Below are positions 23,952 to 34,453 of a stretch of 64,000 nucleotides of DNA, in pieces. Both the position numbers and the translations under genes were made by a program. This DNA is from Massilia endophytica (GTDB taxonomy: Bacteria; Pseudomonadota; Gammaproteobacteria; Burkholderiales; Burkholderiaceae_D). The notes under the pieces are model-generated. The model was not told where the DNA came from and ran no database searches. It saw only the letters and a program-made list of their open reading frames with translations. The stretch spans positions 558,001-622,000 of the forward strand of contig NZ_CP088952.1 in assembly GCF_021165955.1 (NCBI RefSeq), read 5' to 3'. Every line of letters begins with the position of its first letter. Position 1 is the stretch's first letter.

Positions 23952-25478
23952 TCAGGCCGTTTCGAGGGCCTTCAGCTTTTCGATCTTCACCGCCCATTCT
24001 TTCGGGCCGGTGTTGTGCACCGAGGTGCCGGTGGAATCGACAGCCACGGTCACGGGCATGTCCACCACGTCGAACTCGTAGATCGCTTCCATGCCCAGGT
24101 CTTCGAAGCCCACCACCTTGGCGTTCTTGATCGCCTTGGACACGAGGTAGGCCGCGCCGCCCACCGCCATCAGGTAGGCCGACTTGTGCTTCTGGATCGC
24201 CTCGATGGCCGCCGGGCCGCGTTCGGCCTTGCCCACCATGGAAATCAGGCCGGTCTTCTCCAGCATCATGTCGGTGAACTTGTCCATGCGGGTGGCGGTG
24301 GTGGGGCCTGCCGGGCCGACCACTTCGTCGCGCACCGGGTCGACCGGGCCCACGTAGTAGATGACGCGGTTGGTGAAGTCCACCGGCAGCGGCTCGCCCT
24401 TGGCCAGCATGTCCTGGATGCGCTTGTGCGCGGCGTCGCGGCCGGTCAGCATCTTGCCGTTCAGGAGCAGGGTCTGGCCCGGCTTCCACGAGGCCACTTC
24501 TTCCTTGGTCAGCGTGTTCAGGTCGACGCGCTTGGACTTTTCGGTGTCCGGCGCCCAGCTCACGTCCGGCCAGGTCGAAATCGCAGGCGGTTCGATGTAG
24601 GCGGGGCCAGAGCCGTCCAGCGTGAAGTGGGCGTGGCGGGTGGCCGCGCAGTTCGGGATCATGGCCACAGGCTTGGAGGCGGCGTGGGTCGGGTACATAT
24701 TGATCTTCACGTCCAGCACCGTGGTAAGGCCGCCCAGGCCTTGCGCGCCGATGCCCAGGGCATTGATCTTGTCGCACAGTTCGATACGCAGTTCTTCCAG
24801 CTTGTTCTGCGGGCCGCGCTTTTTCAGCTCGTACATATCGATGTCTTCCATCAGCGACTCCTTGGCCAGCAGCATGGCCTTTTCGGCGCTGCCGCCGATG
24901 CCGATGCCCAGCATGCCCGGCGGGCACCAGCCGGCGCCCATCAGCGGCACGGTCTTCAGCACCCAGTCCACCAGGGAGTCGGAAGGATTCAGCATCACGA
25001 ACTTGGTCTTGTTCTCGGAGCCGCCGCCTTTGGCGGCCACCATCACGTCCACCTTGTCGCCTTCCACCAGTTCCATATGGACCACGGCAGGCGTATTGTC
25101 CTTGGTGTTCTTGCGCTCGAAGTGCGGGTCGGCCACGATGGAGGCGCGCAGCTTGTTGTCGGCAAAGTTGTAGGCGCGGCGCACGCCTTCATTCACGGCG
25201 TCCGTCACCGTGCCCTTGAAGCCTTCGAAGCGCACGCCCATGCCGATCTTGAGGAAGACGTTCACCAGGCCCGTATCCTGGCAGATCGGGCGCTTGCCTT
25301 CCGCGCACATGCGCGAATTGGTCAGGATCTGCGCGATCGCATCCTTGGCGGCCGGGCTCTGTTCCGCCTCATAGGCGCGCGCCAGGTGCTCGATGTAGTC
25401 GGCGGGATGGTAATAGCTGATGTACTGCAGCGCTGCCGCTACGGATTCAATCAGGTCGTCTTGCTTGATGATGGTCAT
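23952..25478 (-). CDS. fumA: Fumarate hydratase, class I (Fe-S)
   Basis: A 508-residue class I fumarase interconverting fumarate and malate in the TCA cycle. The N-terminal alpha domain has RPICQDTGLVNVFLKIG and PPGMLGIGIGGSAEKAM; the beta domain has VGPAGPTTATRMDKFT. Cysteines in PICQDTG, WCPPGM and PNCAATRHAH are placed to ligate the 4Fe-4S cluster. Length matches the fused alpha-beta form. murI follows immediately. Confidence 0.95.
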   Translation of the reverse strand: MTIIKQDDLIESVAAALQYISYYHPADYIEHLARAYEAEQSPAAKDAIAQILTNSRMCAEGKRPICQDTGLVNVFLKIGMGVRFEGFKGTVTDAVNEGVRRAYNFADNKLRASIVADPHFERKNTKDNTPAVVHMELVEGDKVDVMVAAKGGGSENKTKFVMLNPSDSLVDWVLKTVPLMGAGWCPPGMLGIGIGGSAEKAMLLAKESLMEDIDMYELKKRGPQNKLEELRIELCDKINALGIGAQGLGGLTTVLDVKINMYPTHAASKPVAMIPNCAATRHAHFTLDGSGPAYIEPPAISTWPDVSWAPDTEKSKRVDLNTLTKEEVASWKPGQTLLLNGKMLTGRDAAHKRIQDMLAKGEPLPVDFTNRVIYYVGPVDPVRDEVVGPAGPTTATRMDKFTDMMLEKTGLISMVGKAERGPAAIEAIQKHKSAYLMAVGGAAYLVSKAIKNAKVVGFEDLGMEAIYEFDVVDMPVTVAVDSTGTSVHNTGPKEWAVKIEKLKALETA

Positions 25479-25662
25479 GAAATGCTCGCTAATAGGGCGG
25501 CTGGCGCCAGGACAAATGCACGCCATTCTACACGGGGCTGTCAGGACTTGCAGTCGACGGTATCGGTCAGGCCGGCTTACCAATGGTTTACAGATGGAAG
25601 AAAGCGCACAACCGAGTGCAACAGATAGTTCCATAATGAAACAAACAATGGTGGAGACAGCG

Positions 25663-28600
25663 ATGAGAGCAGGACTGATGGTAAGAGCGGCGCTGCTGCT
25701 GACGGTAGTTGGGATGGCACCGGGGAGCGTCGCGGGTCCCGTGCTGGTGGGACTGCATACCGCGGCGCCTGACGTGCTGGTCGCGGTTGTGCTAGGCAAT
25801 CCTGGCGAAGAGGACGGGTTTACCAGCGTGCCGGATACCGTAGATCTCGACCCGGCGCACTGGCGCGTGAACGGGTTGGCACCGGTAGCGCTGTCCCGCA
25901 TTTCGATGCCGGTCGAGGAGGACCGGATCAACTGGAGCACCCTCAAATACCCGGTCACCGTACAGCACAAGCTCTACCTGCGCCTGAATCAGCCGGTGCA
26001 GGAGGGCGCTGCGTACAGCGTTAGCGGACCCTACGGCACACGCAGCATGATTTTCGACAGCGCTTCGACCTTCTGCGAATCGATCAAAGTGAACCAGGTA
26101 GGTTATAGCCCGCGCGGCAGCTCGCGTTTTGCCAATTTCGGTGCCTATATGGGAACTGGCGGATCAATTCGCTTTGCCGCGCCGCCCGCCTACGAGGTCG
26201 CCGACGCCGACAGTGGCATCGTGGTCGCCAGCGGGACTGCCGTGTACATGGGCGACGAAACCTATACCGGCGCAGCAGACGATCCCAACCGCAGCAAAAT
26301 GGTGTCGGGGGAACATGTCTACCGGCTTGGCCTGAACAGCGTGCCGGTGGGGGGGCCCTACTATGTCAAAGTGCCAGGCTGCGGCCGTTCTTACGCTTTC
26401 GGCGTGGGCGATGCGTACGTGCGTGAGGCGGCCTACGTGGCTACGCGCGGGCTGTATCACCAGCGCTGCGGTATCGCGCTGGAGCAGCCTTACACCGATT
26501 TCACACGGGCCATTTGTCATCCCCAGATCGCCCATACCCGCGCCACCCCGGACACGGATCGAGGAGTGCCCGTGCCGCCGGGTTACGAGATCCATCCTAT
26601 GTCGGGCGGGCACCACGACGCTGGAAATTTCCAGCGCTTGTACGAGCATATGATGATCCCGGTACTGATGATGGGCTATTACGAAGCCTTTCCCGGCAAC
26701 TTCGTCGACAGCCAGTACAACCTGCCCGAATCGGGCAACGGGATTCCCGATTTCCTGGACGAGGCCCTGTGGGCCGTGAAGAGCTGGGAAAACCTGCAAA
26801 TCCAGGATCCACTCGACACCGAATATGGCGGCGTGATGGCCGGTACGGTGGAGCAACCGGGCGAGATTAACAACTTCTACGGTTTTGGCAGCGCGGCGAA
26901 TACCCCGGGCCTGCAAGGCACTTGGCCCGTTACCATGAAAGCCACCGCCATGGCGGCTGGGCTGTTCGCCCAGGCTTCGCGGCTGCTGCGGCCTTTTGAC
27001 CCTGAGCGTGCAAATGTCCTGCTAAATCGGGCTGAGCTGGCATGGGCCTTTGTGACCAGCCGCGCCGACATCAATACGCCGGCTGTGCATTTCATGTACG
27101 GAGCGCTTCAAATATACCTCGCGACCGGGAACGCGGCAGCGCATGCAGCGTTCAAGCACACCGTCCAACTGGTGGTGATCACCCCGACGCCCACGAGCTG
27201 GCCGGAGGTCTGGCTGCCCGGGAATATTTCCTCCACTACGCAGACGCCGCATTTCATCAGCTATCTGCTGCCCAACGGAATGCCGAAAGACGCGGTTCTG
27301 TTCTCCAGCCTGAGCGACAAGGTGCTTCAGCAGGCCGAGGAGGGCACCTATATGGGCCCACCCCCGGAAAATCTGCCCTATCCCCAAGGAGTATCCAAAT
27401 TTCTCGGTTGGGGGTCTGGCACAGCCCAAGGCCGCTATGCTGACCTCTACGCCTTTGCCTGGTTGCTGACCAGCGATCCCGCGCGCAAGCAGAAATACGT
27501 CAATGCGGTCAGCCAGTACGCCGACTACGCGATGGGATTGAATCCGCTGGGCATGTCCTATTACACCGGTCTGGGCTGGGAACAGCCAAACAGCCCGCTT
27601 CATGAGGACTCATACTTCACCAAGTACGGCGCCTCGGACGGTATCACCAGCGACCACGTAGGCCGGCGGATCGGCAACGTGCCCGGCATGCTGGTGCTTG
27701 GTCCAGTTGGCGGCGCCAGCGGGCAGGGGTACCAGATGGCGGTGACCAACAAAGTCTATCCGCCGATCGACACCGAGATGCCCCCCATGCGCCGGTTCGC
27801 GCATGGCTGGTCCTTCGTGCATGGCAATGAGATGACGACAGCCGGCACCAACATCTGGAATCTTGTCATGTTGGGTTTCCTGTACAACGCCAGCGCCGAC
27901 GCGACCGGAGTGAACTGCACCTCGCCACAGCCACTGATCGACAGCGAGCAACAAAGTTGCCCTTCAGGTCAGGTCGGTTCCGTCACGCGCCAGCGTACCT
28001 ACAGCTGTCGCTTGGGACAATGGTCGCCCGATACATGGCAGGCGCTAGGCAACAACTGCACACCGGCCTGTACCGGACCGCAACCGCCGGACGAAAACCG
28101 CTATGGCGGCTGCCCGGCCGGTCAAGTCGGCGCAATCGGCGAGACCCGCAGCTACAGCTGTGTCGCCGGCAGCTGGATGGCGGGTACATGGCGGACCACC
28201 AGCAATACATGCGCGGTACCACCCCCGCCTGCCCCGATCTGCAAGTACGACCCGCTCGGCAACAGCTTGACCGTCAGTGGATTGAGCACACTGGCCTGCG
28301 TGTCGCGCAACGACACCGGCGAGCAGCGTATTCCCGTCGAAGGCCAAGCCAGTTTTGCCGGTGCGCCCGCCAGCGGCATGAAGATCTATACATTCAGCGG
28401 CGTCAATCAGTACGGCCATTGTGTAAATCAGGTAGGGCAGGCGAGTTGCATTGTGCCAGTGCCGGCCAATCCCGTATGTACAGTCAGCCCATGGGATGGT
28501 TCATTGACCGTCAACGGTTTGGGAACGGAGATTCCCTGCGTGTCGCGCAACGACACCGGGAAGCAGGCGCTGTCGGTCGACGGCAAGGTTGTGTTTAACG

Positions 28601-28947
28601 ACGGAGCGCCAGCTGCCGGTATGAAAATTTACACCTTCAGCGACATCAATCTTTATGGCCATTGCGTGAATCAGGTGGGGCAGCACAGTTGCACTGCAAT
28701 ACCGGCACCGACGCCTGCATGCACGGTCAATACCGACGGCTCATTGCTCGTCAACGGCCTGAATGCGAGCATCGCTTGCGTATCGCGCAACGATACGGGT
28801 GACTATGCTGTGGTGACGGGTAGCGAGGTAAGCTTCACTGGGGCGCCGCCATCGCCTGCGACGAAGATCTATACGTTCAGCGGTATCAACATCTACGGAG
28901 CCTGTGTCCAGCAGGTAGGCCAACTGAGCTGCACTACCGCTCCCTGA
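25663..28947 (+). CDS. Large secreted GH9-like glycosidase with repeated C-terminal modules
   Basis: A 1,094-residue exported protein counted from ATG 25663 (GGTGGAGA upstream): signal peptide to about 24, an N-terminal Ig-like region, and a GH9-type (alpha/alpha)6 catalytic domain (about 200-745). GH9 landmarks are NLPESGNGIPDFLDEALWAV, SDHVGRRIGN and HGNEMTTAGTN, with Glu723 as the expected general acid. The usual DAGD is DAGN here (Asp319...Asn322), so the normal catalytic-base Asp is replaced. Two thrombospondin-like Cys modules follow (about 752-850), then three tandem Cys modules (about 858-1090). Cellulose or another beta-glucan would be the family's usual substrate; activity is uncertain. 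Confidence 0.8.
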   Translation: MRAGLMVRAALLLTVVGMAPGSVAGPVLVGLHTAAPDVLVAVVLGNPGEEDGFTSVPDTVDLDPAHWRVNGLAPVALSRISMPVEEDRINWSTLKYPVTVQHKLYLRLNQPVQEGAAYSVSGPYGTRSMIFDSASTFCESIKVNQVGYSPRGSSRFANFGAYMGTGGSIRFAAPPAYEVADADSGIVVASGTAVYMGDETYTGAADDPNRSKMVSGEHVYRLGLNSVPVGGPYYVKVPGCGRSYAFGVGDAYVREAAYVATRGLYHQRCGIALEQPYTDFTRAICHPQIAHTRATPDTDRGVPVPPGYEIHPMSGGHHDAGNFQRLYEHMMIPVLMMGYYEAFPGNFVDSQYNLPESGNGIPDFLDEALWAVKSWENLQIQDPLDTEYGGVMAGTVEQPGEINNFYGFGSAANTPGLQGTWPVTMKATAMAAGLFAQASRLLRPFDPERANVLLNRAELAWAFVTSRADINTPAVHFMYGALQIYLATGNAAAHAAFKHTVQLVVITPTPTSWPEVWLPGNISSTTQTPHFISYLLPNGMPKDAVLFSSLSDKVLQQAEEGTYMGPPPENLPYPQGVSKFLGWGSGTAQGRYADLYAFAWLLTSDPARKQKYVNAVSQYADYAMGLNPLGMSYYTGLGWEQPNSPLHEDSYFTKYGASDGITSDHVGRRIGNVPGMLVLGPVGGASGQGYQMAVTNKVYPPIDTEMPPMRRFAHGWSFVHGNEMTTAGTNIWNLVMLGFLYNASADATGVNCTSPQPLIDSEQQSCPSGQVGSVTRQRTYSCRLGQWSPDTWQALGNNCTPACTGPQPPDENRYGGCPAGQVGAIGETRSYSCVAGSWMAGTWRTTSNTCAVPPPPAPICKYDPLGNSLTVSGLSTLACVSRNDTGEQRIPVEGQASFAGAPASGMKIYTFSGVNQYGHCVNQVGQASCIVPVPANPVCTVSPWDGSLTVNGLGTEIPCVSRNDTGKQALSVDGKVVFNDGAPAAGMKIYTFSDINLYGHCVNQVGQHSCTAIPAPTPACTVNTDGSLLVNGLNASIACVSRNDTGDYAVVTGSEVSFTGAPPSPATKIYTFSGINIYGACVQQVGQLSCTTAP
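27916..28212 (+). repeat. Two tandem Cys-rich modules in the GH9-like protein
   Basis: 27916-28053 and 28063-28212 encode related modules of the pattern C-P-SGQVGSVTRQRTYSC-W-NNC (second copy CPAGQVGAIGETRSYSC). They resemble thrombospondin-type or bacterial surface-binding repeats. Confidence 0.7.
28234..28932 (+). repeat. Three tandem 73-residue Cys modules in the GH9-like protein
   Basis: Copies at about 28234-28452, 28474-28692 and 28717-28932. Each has CVSRNDTG near the middle and KIYTFS-N-YG-CV-QVGQ-SC at the end. Four cysteines per copy are conserved. The role is probably binding to a polymer or to the cell surface, but this is inference. Confidence 0.85.
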
Positions 28948-28993
28948 ATCGGTGCCCGCTCGCTGGCCGGGCGGCTCACCCACAGCTCCCGGT

Positions 28994-29602
28994 TCAGTGG
29001 ACCCGTCCGTCCTTGTGCGTAGCGGTCATAAGGCGGTCGGTATAGGCGATTGCCATGGCGGAGAGTAGGAAGACGACGTGAATGACGGTTTGCGCCACCA
29101 GTACCTTGACATCGTAGGCACCGGCGTTGATGAAGGTCTTGAGCAGGTGGATGGACGAGATGCCGATGATCGCCATCGCCAGCTTCGTCTTGAGCACGGA
29201 GGCGTTCACGTGCGACAGCCATTCCGGCTGGTCCGGGTGGCCTTCCAGGTGCATGCGCGACACGAAGGTCTCGTAGCCGCCCACGATCACCATGATCAGC
29301 AGGTTCGAGATCATGACCACGTCGATCAGGCCCAGCACCACCAGCATGATGGTCGATTCGTTCAGCTTCGTGGGAACGGCGGCGCCCGGCACGGCCACGG
29401 CCTGGAAGATGTGCTGCAGCGAGGCTTCGTTGCCCAGGGCCGCGCCGATCAGGTCCTTCAGTTCGACCCAGAAGTGGAACACGTACACGCACTGCGCGAG
29501 GATCAGGCCCAGGTAAAGGGGCAGCTGCAGCCAGCGCGACATGAAGATAAACGCGGGAATGGCGCTGAGGCGGTGGCCTTCCTGGCGCTGTGGATCGATC
29601 AT
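28994..29602 (-). CDS. YqhA/UPF0114-type membrane protein
   Basis: A 202-residue inner-membrane protein with four hydrophobic segments: about residues 22-45, 82-108, 135-155 and 168-188. The pattern LNESTIMLVVLGLIDVVMISNLL and the following GGYETFVSR are typical of the UPF0114 (YqhA) family, whose function is unknown. ATG 29602 has AAGGAG eleven bases upstream. Single gene. Confidence 0.85.
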   Translation of the reverse strand: MIDPQRQEGHRLSAIPAFIFMSRWLQLPLYLGLILAQCVYVFHFWVELKDLIGAALGNEASLQHIFQAVAVPGAAVPTKLNESTIMLVVLGLIDVVMISNLLIMVIVGGYETFVSRMHLEGHPDQPEWLSHVNASVLKTKLAMAIIGISSIHLLKTFINAGAYDVKVLVAQTVIHVVFLLSAMAIAYTDRLMTATHKDGRVH

Positions 29603-29826
29603 CTGAACTTGCTCCTTGTGCGAAATCGAAAACACCCGACATTCTACACGCGCGGCAGCTCTGCCGCAGCTCCGGGCGGCGCGCCTGCCGAGCCCACACA
29701 TGGCAAAAACGCTGCCGAAACTGCATAATTGTCTTTGCTGCCAAACCGGGACGCCCCGGCTGTAAGGGGGCTGTAAGCGCGCTCCCTTAATGTTTTGGCA
29801 AACTTATGACCATAATGGAGACAAGC

Positions 29827-31824
<1,998 letters not shown>

Positions 31825-31830
31825 CGCGGG

Positions 31831-31836
31831 TATAAT
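31831..31836 (+). promoter_or_regulatory. -10 element placing transcription start at an ATG
   Basis: TATAAT at 31831-31836 lies so that the usual +1 (seven bases after the hexamer) falls on the A of ATG 31843. The -35 is weak. This predicts a leaderless mRNA for the small Cys-rich gene. Confidence 0.5.
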
Positions 31837-31842
31837 CGGCGC

Positions 31843-32109
31843 ATGCAAGCTTTCCGCATCCTGCTCCTCGCCTTCCTGCTCGTCTTCGGCACATCCGTTG
31901 CCGTGGCGAAGTCGGTGCACACCTGCTGTGCAGGAGGCGACTGCGCCATTACGCAGTGCGTGGATATGGGCTGCGCACCGGTGTGCGCTCCCATGGCGGC
32001 GGCAGATACGTATGCCGTTGCCGCGGCGCCGGTCCGGGATGCGTTCCCGGCGCTGGAGACTGGCGCTCCGCCCGAGCTGGCGGAAGAAATCTGGACACCG
32101 CCCGATTGA
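31843..32109 (+). CDS. Small secreted Cys-rich protein
   Basis: An 88-residue exported protein: signal peptide to about residue 22 (VAVAKS), then a cysteine cluster (HTCCAGGDCAITQCVDMGC, CAPVC) and an acidic/Pro-rich C-terminal half without cysteines. Seven cysteines in 30 residues suggest metal binding or disulfides. No family recognised. The likely leaderless start (perfect -10 just upstream) is notable. A second tiny Cys-rich secreted gene follows 50 bases later. Confidence 0.65.
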   Translation: MQAFRILLLAFLLVFGTSVAVAKSVHTCCAGGDCAITQCVDMGCAPVCAPMAAADTYAVAAAPVRDAFPALETGAPPELAEEIWTPPD

Positions 32110-32159
32110 GATATGGGCAGCCTCAAAAAACATATCTCAACCAAGTAAAGGAATCCGTT

Positions 32160-32288
32160 ATGAAATCGAAAGCAATGAAAATCGGTGCAGCCCTCGGCCT
32201 GCTGCTGGCATCCGCCGCTGCGCTGGCAGCGAACACCGGCTGCTGCGACAGCATCGCCTGCTGCCTGCAGATGATCGGCTGCTGCTAA
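32160..32288 (+). CDS. 42-residue secreted Cys-rich peptide
   Basis: ATG 32160 with AAAGGAA nine bases upstream encodes a signal peptide (MKSKAMKIGAALGLLLASA, ending ALAA) and a mature part of only about 18 residues. That part, TGCCDSIACCLQMIGCC, has six cysteines as three CC pairs. A strong terminator follows, so this is a real transcript end. The form resembles secreted metal-binding or toxin-like peptides; no family recognised. Confidence 0.65.
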   Translation: MKSKAMKIGAALGLLLASAAALAANTGCCDSIACCLQMIGCC

Positions 32289-32305
32289 TCCGGCAGTAAG
32301 CTAGG

Positions 32306-32342
32306 GAAGGGCCGCTTGCCATTTTGGCGGCGGCCCTTTTTT
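32306..32342 (+). terminator. Intrinsic terminator
   Basis: Stem AAGGGCCGC / GCGGCCCTT (with an inner GCC/GGC) followed by T6, 17 bases after the 42-residue peptide gene. Confidence 0.85.
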
Positions 32343-32345
32343 CAT

Positions 32346-32930
32346 ATGGCAGCGCGCCCGCTCACGCATGGTGAAGTCTCGCTGGCGAAGCAGCTCTTCG
32401 GCGACGCCATCGACTACGCGCGTGTGCGCATTCATGACCGCGGCTACTTCTGGCGCTTCCAGAGCCGCCACACGGCCGTTGCGCCGAACGGGCAGATCTA
32501 CTTCAACCACGAAGACTTCCTTACCGATTTTTCGCAGTCCGGCCCGAAAGGCATCCACTGGTTCATGCACGAGATGGTGCACGTTTGGCAGTGGCAGCAG
32601 GGCTACCGCCTGCGCCTGCGCGGCGCCTGCCGCATCGGCCTCTCCTACCGCTACGAACTCGCGCCAGGCAAAGAGCTGGGCGATTACAACATGGAGGCGC
32701 AGGGCGACCTGCTGGCGGACTACTTCATGCTCCGGTTCTTCAACGCCCACTCCGTGCTCGCCCAGCCGCAGTATGCCGATGCGCTGCCGCTGTTCGAGCA
32801 GGTGCTGAGCGGTTTCCTCAGCCAGCCCGCATCGCAGCGCCACCTGCCGGGCGGAACACGCGGGCGTTCCCGCATCTTCCATTCAAAGGTAAAGCATCGC
32901 CACTCCCATCGCGACGAAGGCGCAGGCTGA
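32346..32930 (+). CDS. Putative zinc-metallopeptidase-like protein
   Basis: A 194-residue protein with HEMVHVWQ (HExxH) near residue 76, followed by a Glu in NMEAQGDLLADYF that could be the third zinc ligand. Nearby residues resemble vgr-related or Rhs-associated small proteases, but the match is loose. No signal peptide. The ATG overlaps the preceding terminator's end and lacks a good ribosome site, so translation may be weak. Its 3' end overlaps the convergent LysE gene by 48 bases. Confidence 0.65.
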   Translation: MAARPLTHGEVSLAKQLFGDAIDYARVRIHDRGYFWRFQSRHTAVAPNGQIYFNHEDFLTDFSQSGPKGIHWFMHEMVHVWQWQQGYRLRLRGACRIGLSYRYELAPGKELGDYNMEAQGDLLADYFMLRFFNAHSVLAQPQYADALPLFEQVLSGFLSQPASQRHLPGGTRGRSRIFHSKVKHRHSHRDEGAG

Positions 32931-33485
32931 GGCCTTGCGCATGGCTGACAGGCGCCGTGGGCTGGTAAGCCAGTGGCGTGCGCGGTGCGTGATCAGAACG
33001 AAGACGGCGTGCGCGCAGACGGCGCAGGCGGCGAACGTCGCCGTCAGGATCAGGAACTGGGGCCAGAGCGGACGGTCAGTGCGCACGAACTGGGGGAAGA
33101 GGGCGGCAAAGAACAGCAGGCCTTTCGGGTTGGTCAGCGCCACCAGCATGCCCTGGGCGAAAAGGCCGCGGCCTTGTCCTGCGGCCCCGGCCAGCGACGC
33201 ATTGCGCGCGCTCCATTGCCGCGCGCCGAGATAGACGAGGTACGCCCCGCCTGCCAGCTTCAGGGCAAGGAAGGCGTTCGGTGAATTGCGCATCAGGCTC
33301 GCGACGCCCATCGCCGCAACGCTGGCGATCACGCAGATCCCGAGGGCATTTCCGGCGGAGCCGAGCAGTGCTTTGCGGCCGCCATGCTGCAGCGTGTTCG
33401 AGACAGTGAGCAGCACGGCCTGTCCCGGCGTGAAGGCCGTGAGCAGGCTCGCCGCAAGATAGGGGAGCCAAAGCGAGAGTTCCAC
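32883..33485 (-). CDS. LysE/RhtB-family amino-acid exporter
   Basis: A 200-residue inner-membrane protein with about six hydrophobic segments. The RhtB-type N-terminal signature FTPGQAVLLTVSNTLQHGGR and the TNPKGLLFFAALFPQFV segment are clear. These proteins export homoserine, threonine or other amino acids and solutes; substrate not predictable. The start is GTG. It is divergent from a LysR gene that may control it. Confidence 0.9.
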   Translation of the reverse strand: MELSLWLPYLAASLLTAFTPGQAVLLTVSNTLQHGGRKALLGSAGNALGICVIASVAAMGVASLMRNSPNAFLALKLAGGAYLVYLGARQWSARNASLAGAAGQGRGLFAQGMLVALTNPKGLLFFAALFPQFVRTDRPLWPQFLILTATFAACAVCAHAVFVLITHRARHWLTSPRRLSAMRKASACAFVAMGVAMLYL

Positions 33486-33583
33486 CGGTATTCCTTCTGT
33501 TCCGTGATTGACAGCGCCATGCTAAGCCGGGATTATGGTGAGGAAAAGCGGAATGTTTGGAATTGAAGGTTTCGAAAAACGGG

Positions 33584-34453
33584 ATGATCATGCGGCGAAC
33601 CACCTTTGACCTCGATGCCCTCCGCAGCTTCAGCGAGGGTATGGAGTGCGGCAGCTTCGCCCGCGCGGCGCAGCGGCTGAACAAGTCCACGTCGGCGGTC
33701 AGCGCGCACCTGAAGAAGCTGGAGGAGCAGGCAGGGGCGCCTATCCTGCGCAAGTCTGGACGCGGGCTCGCCCTCACCGAAGCAGGCGAGGTGCTGCTCA
33801 GCTATGCGCGCCGCATGCTGGCGCTGAACGACGAAGCGGCGATGGCGGTTGGCGGTACCGATCTTGAAGGTGCGGTGCGTCTCGGCTTTCAGGAGGATTT
33901 CAGCGAGCACCTGCTCTCCGACGTGCTGGGCGTCTTTGGCAGGAGCCATCCCGGCGTGCGCATCGAAGCGAAGATCGAACGCAATGCCGAACTGCTTGAG
34001 CAGATACAAGGCGCGGCATTGGATCTTGCGCTGATGTGGCATCACGGCCAGCAGGCGAAGGATATGGAAGTGCTGGGTGAATATCCGCTGCACTGGATCG
34101 GCAGCCGCGAAGTGGATCTGGCTGGCGAAACGCCTGTGCCGCTGGTTGTGATCGAAGCGCCGTGCAGGATGCGGTCGATAGCCACCGAGGCGCTGGACCG
34201 CAAGGGTATTCCCTGGCGCATTGCCGTCACGAGCCCGAGCCTTGGCGGCGTGTGGGCTGCCGTGTCGGCGGGCCTCGGGATCACGGTGCGTTCGACATTT
34301 GGCATGCCCGCCAGCCTGCAGGTGCGCAGCGAGGGCCTTCCGGCTTTACCTTCGGTTCGGCTGGCGCTGCGGCGCTCGGAGGCGGAGTTGGGGCCGGTCT
34401 GTCAGCGCCTGCACGACATCATCCGGCAGAGCGTGCAGCTCAAGGCGCCTTGA
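33584..34453 (+). CDS. LysR-family transcriptional regulator
   Basis: A 289-residue LysR regulator. The winged HTH is at the N-terminus (GSFARAAQRLNKSTSAVSAHLKKLE) and the effector domain starts near residue 90 (GAVRLGFQEDFSEHLL). It is divergent from the LysE exporter with about 100 bases between, the usual arrangement for an exporter and its sensor. An in-frame ATG two codons later is also possible. It overlaps the convergent serine hydrolase stop by 14 bases. Confidence 0.9.
   Translation: MIMRRTTFDLDALRSFSEGMECGSFARAAQRLNKSTSAVSAHLKKLEEQAGAPILRKSGRGLALTEAGEVLLSYARRMLALNDEAAMAVGGTDLEGAVRLGFQEDFSEHLLSDVLGVFGRSHPGVRIEAKIERNAELLEQIQGAALDLALMWHHGQQAKDMEVLGEYPLHWIGSREVDLAGETPVPLVVIEAPCRMRSIATEALDRKGIPWRIAVTSPSLGGVWAAVSAGLGITVRSTFGMPASLQVRSEGLPALPSVRLALRRSEAELGPVCQRLHDIIRQSVQLKAP

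Noticed and set aside
23952..24927. Upstream extension of the murI frame
   Set aside because: Open only because it shadows the fumarase; MurI homology starts at ATG 23946.
24015..25628. 537-codon frame antisense to the fumarase
   Set aside because: Shadow frame; the fumarase has all cluster ligands and family motifs.
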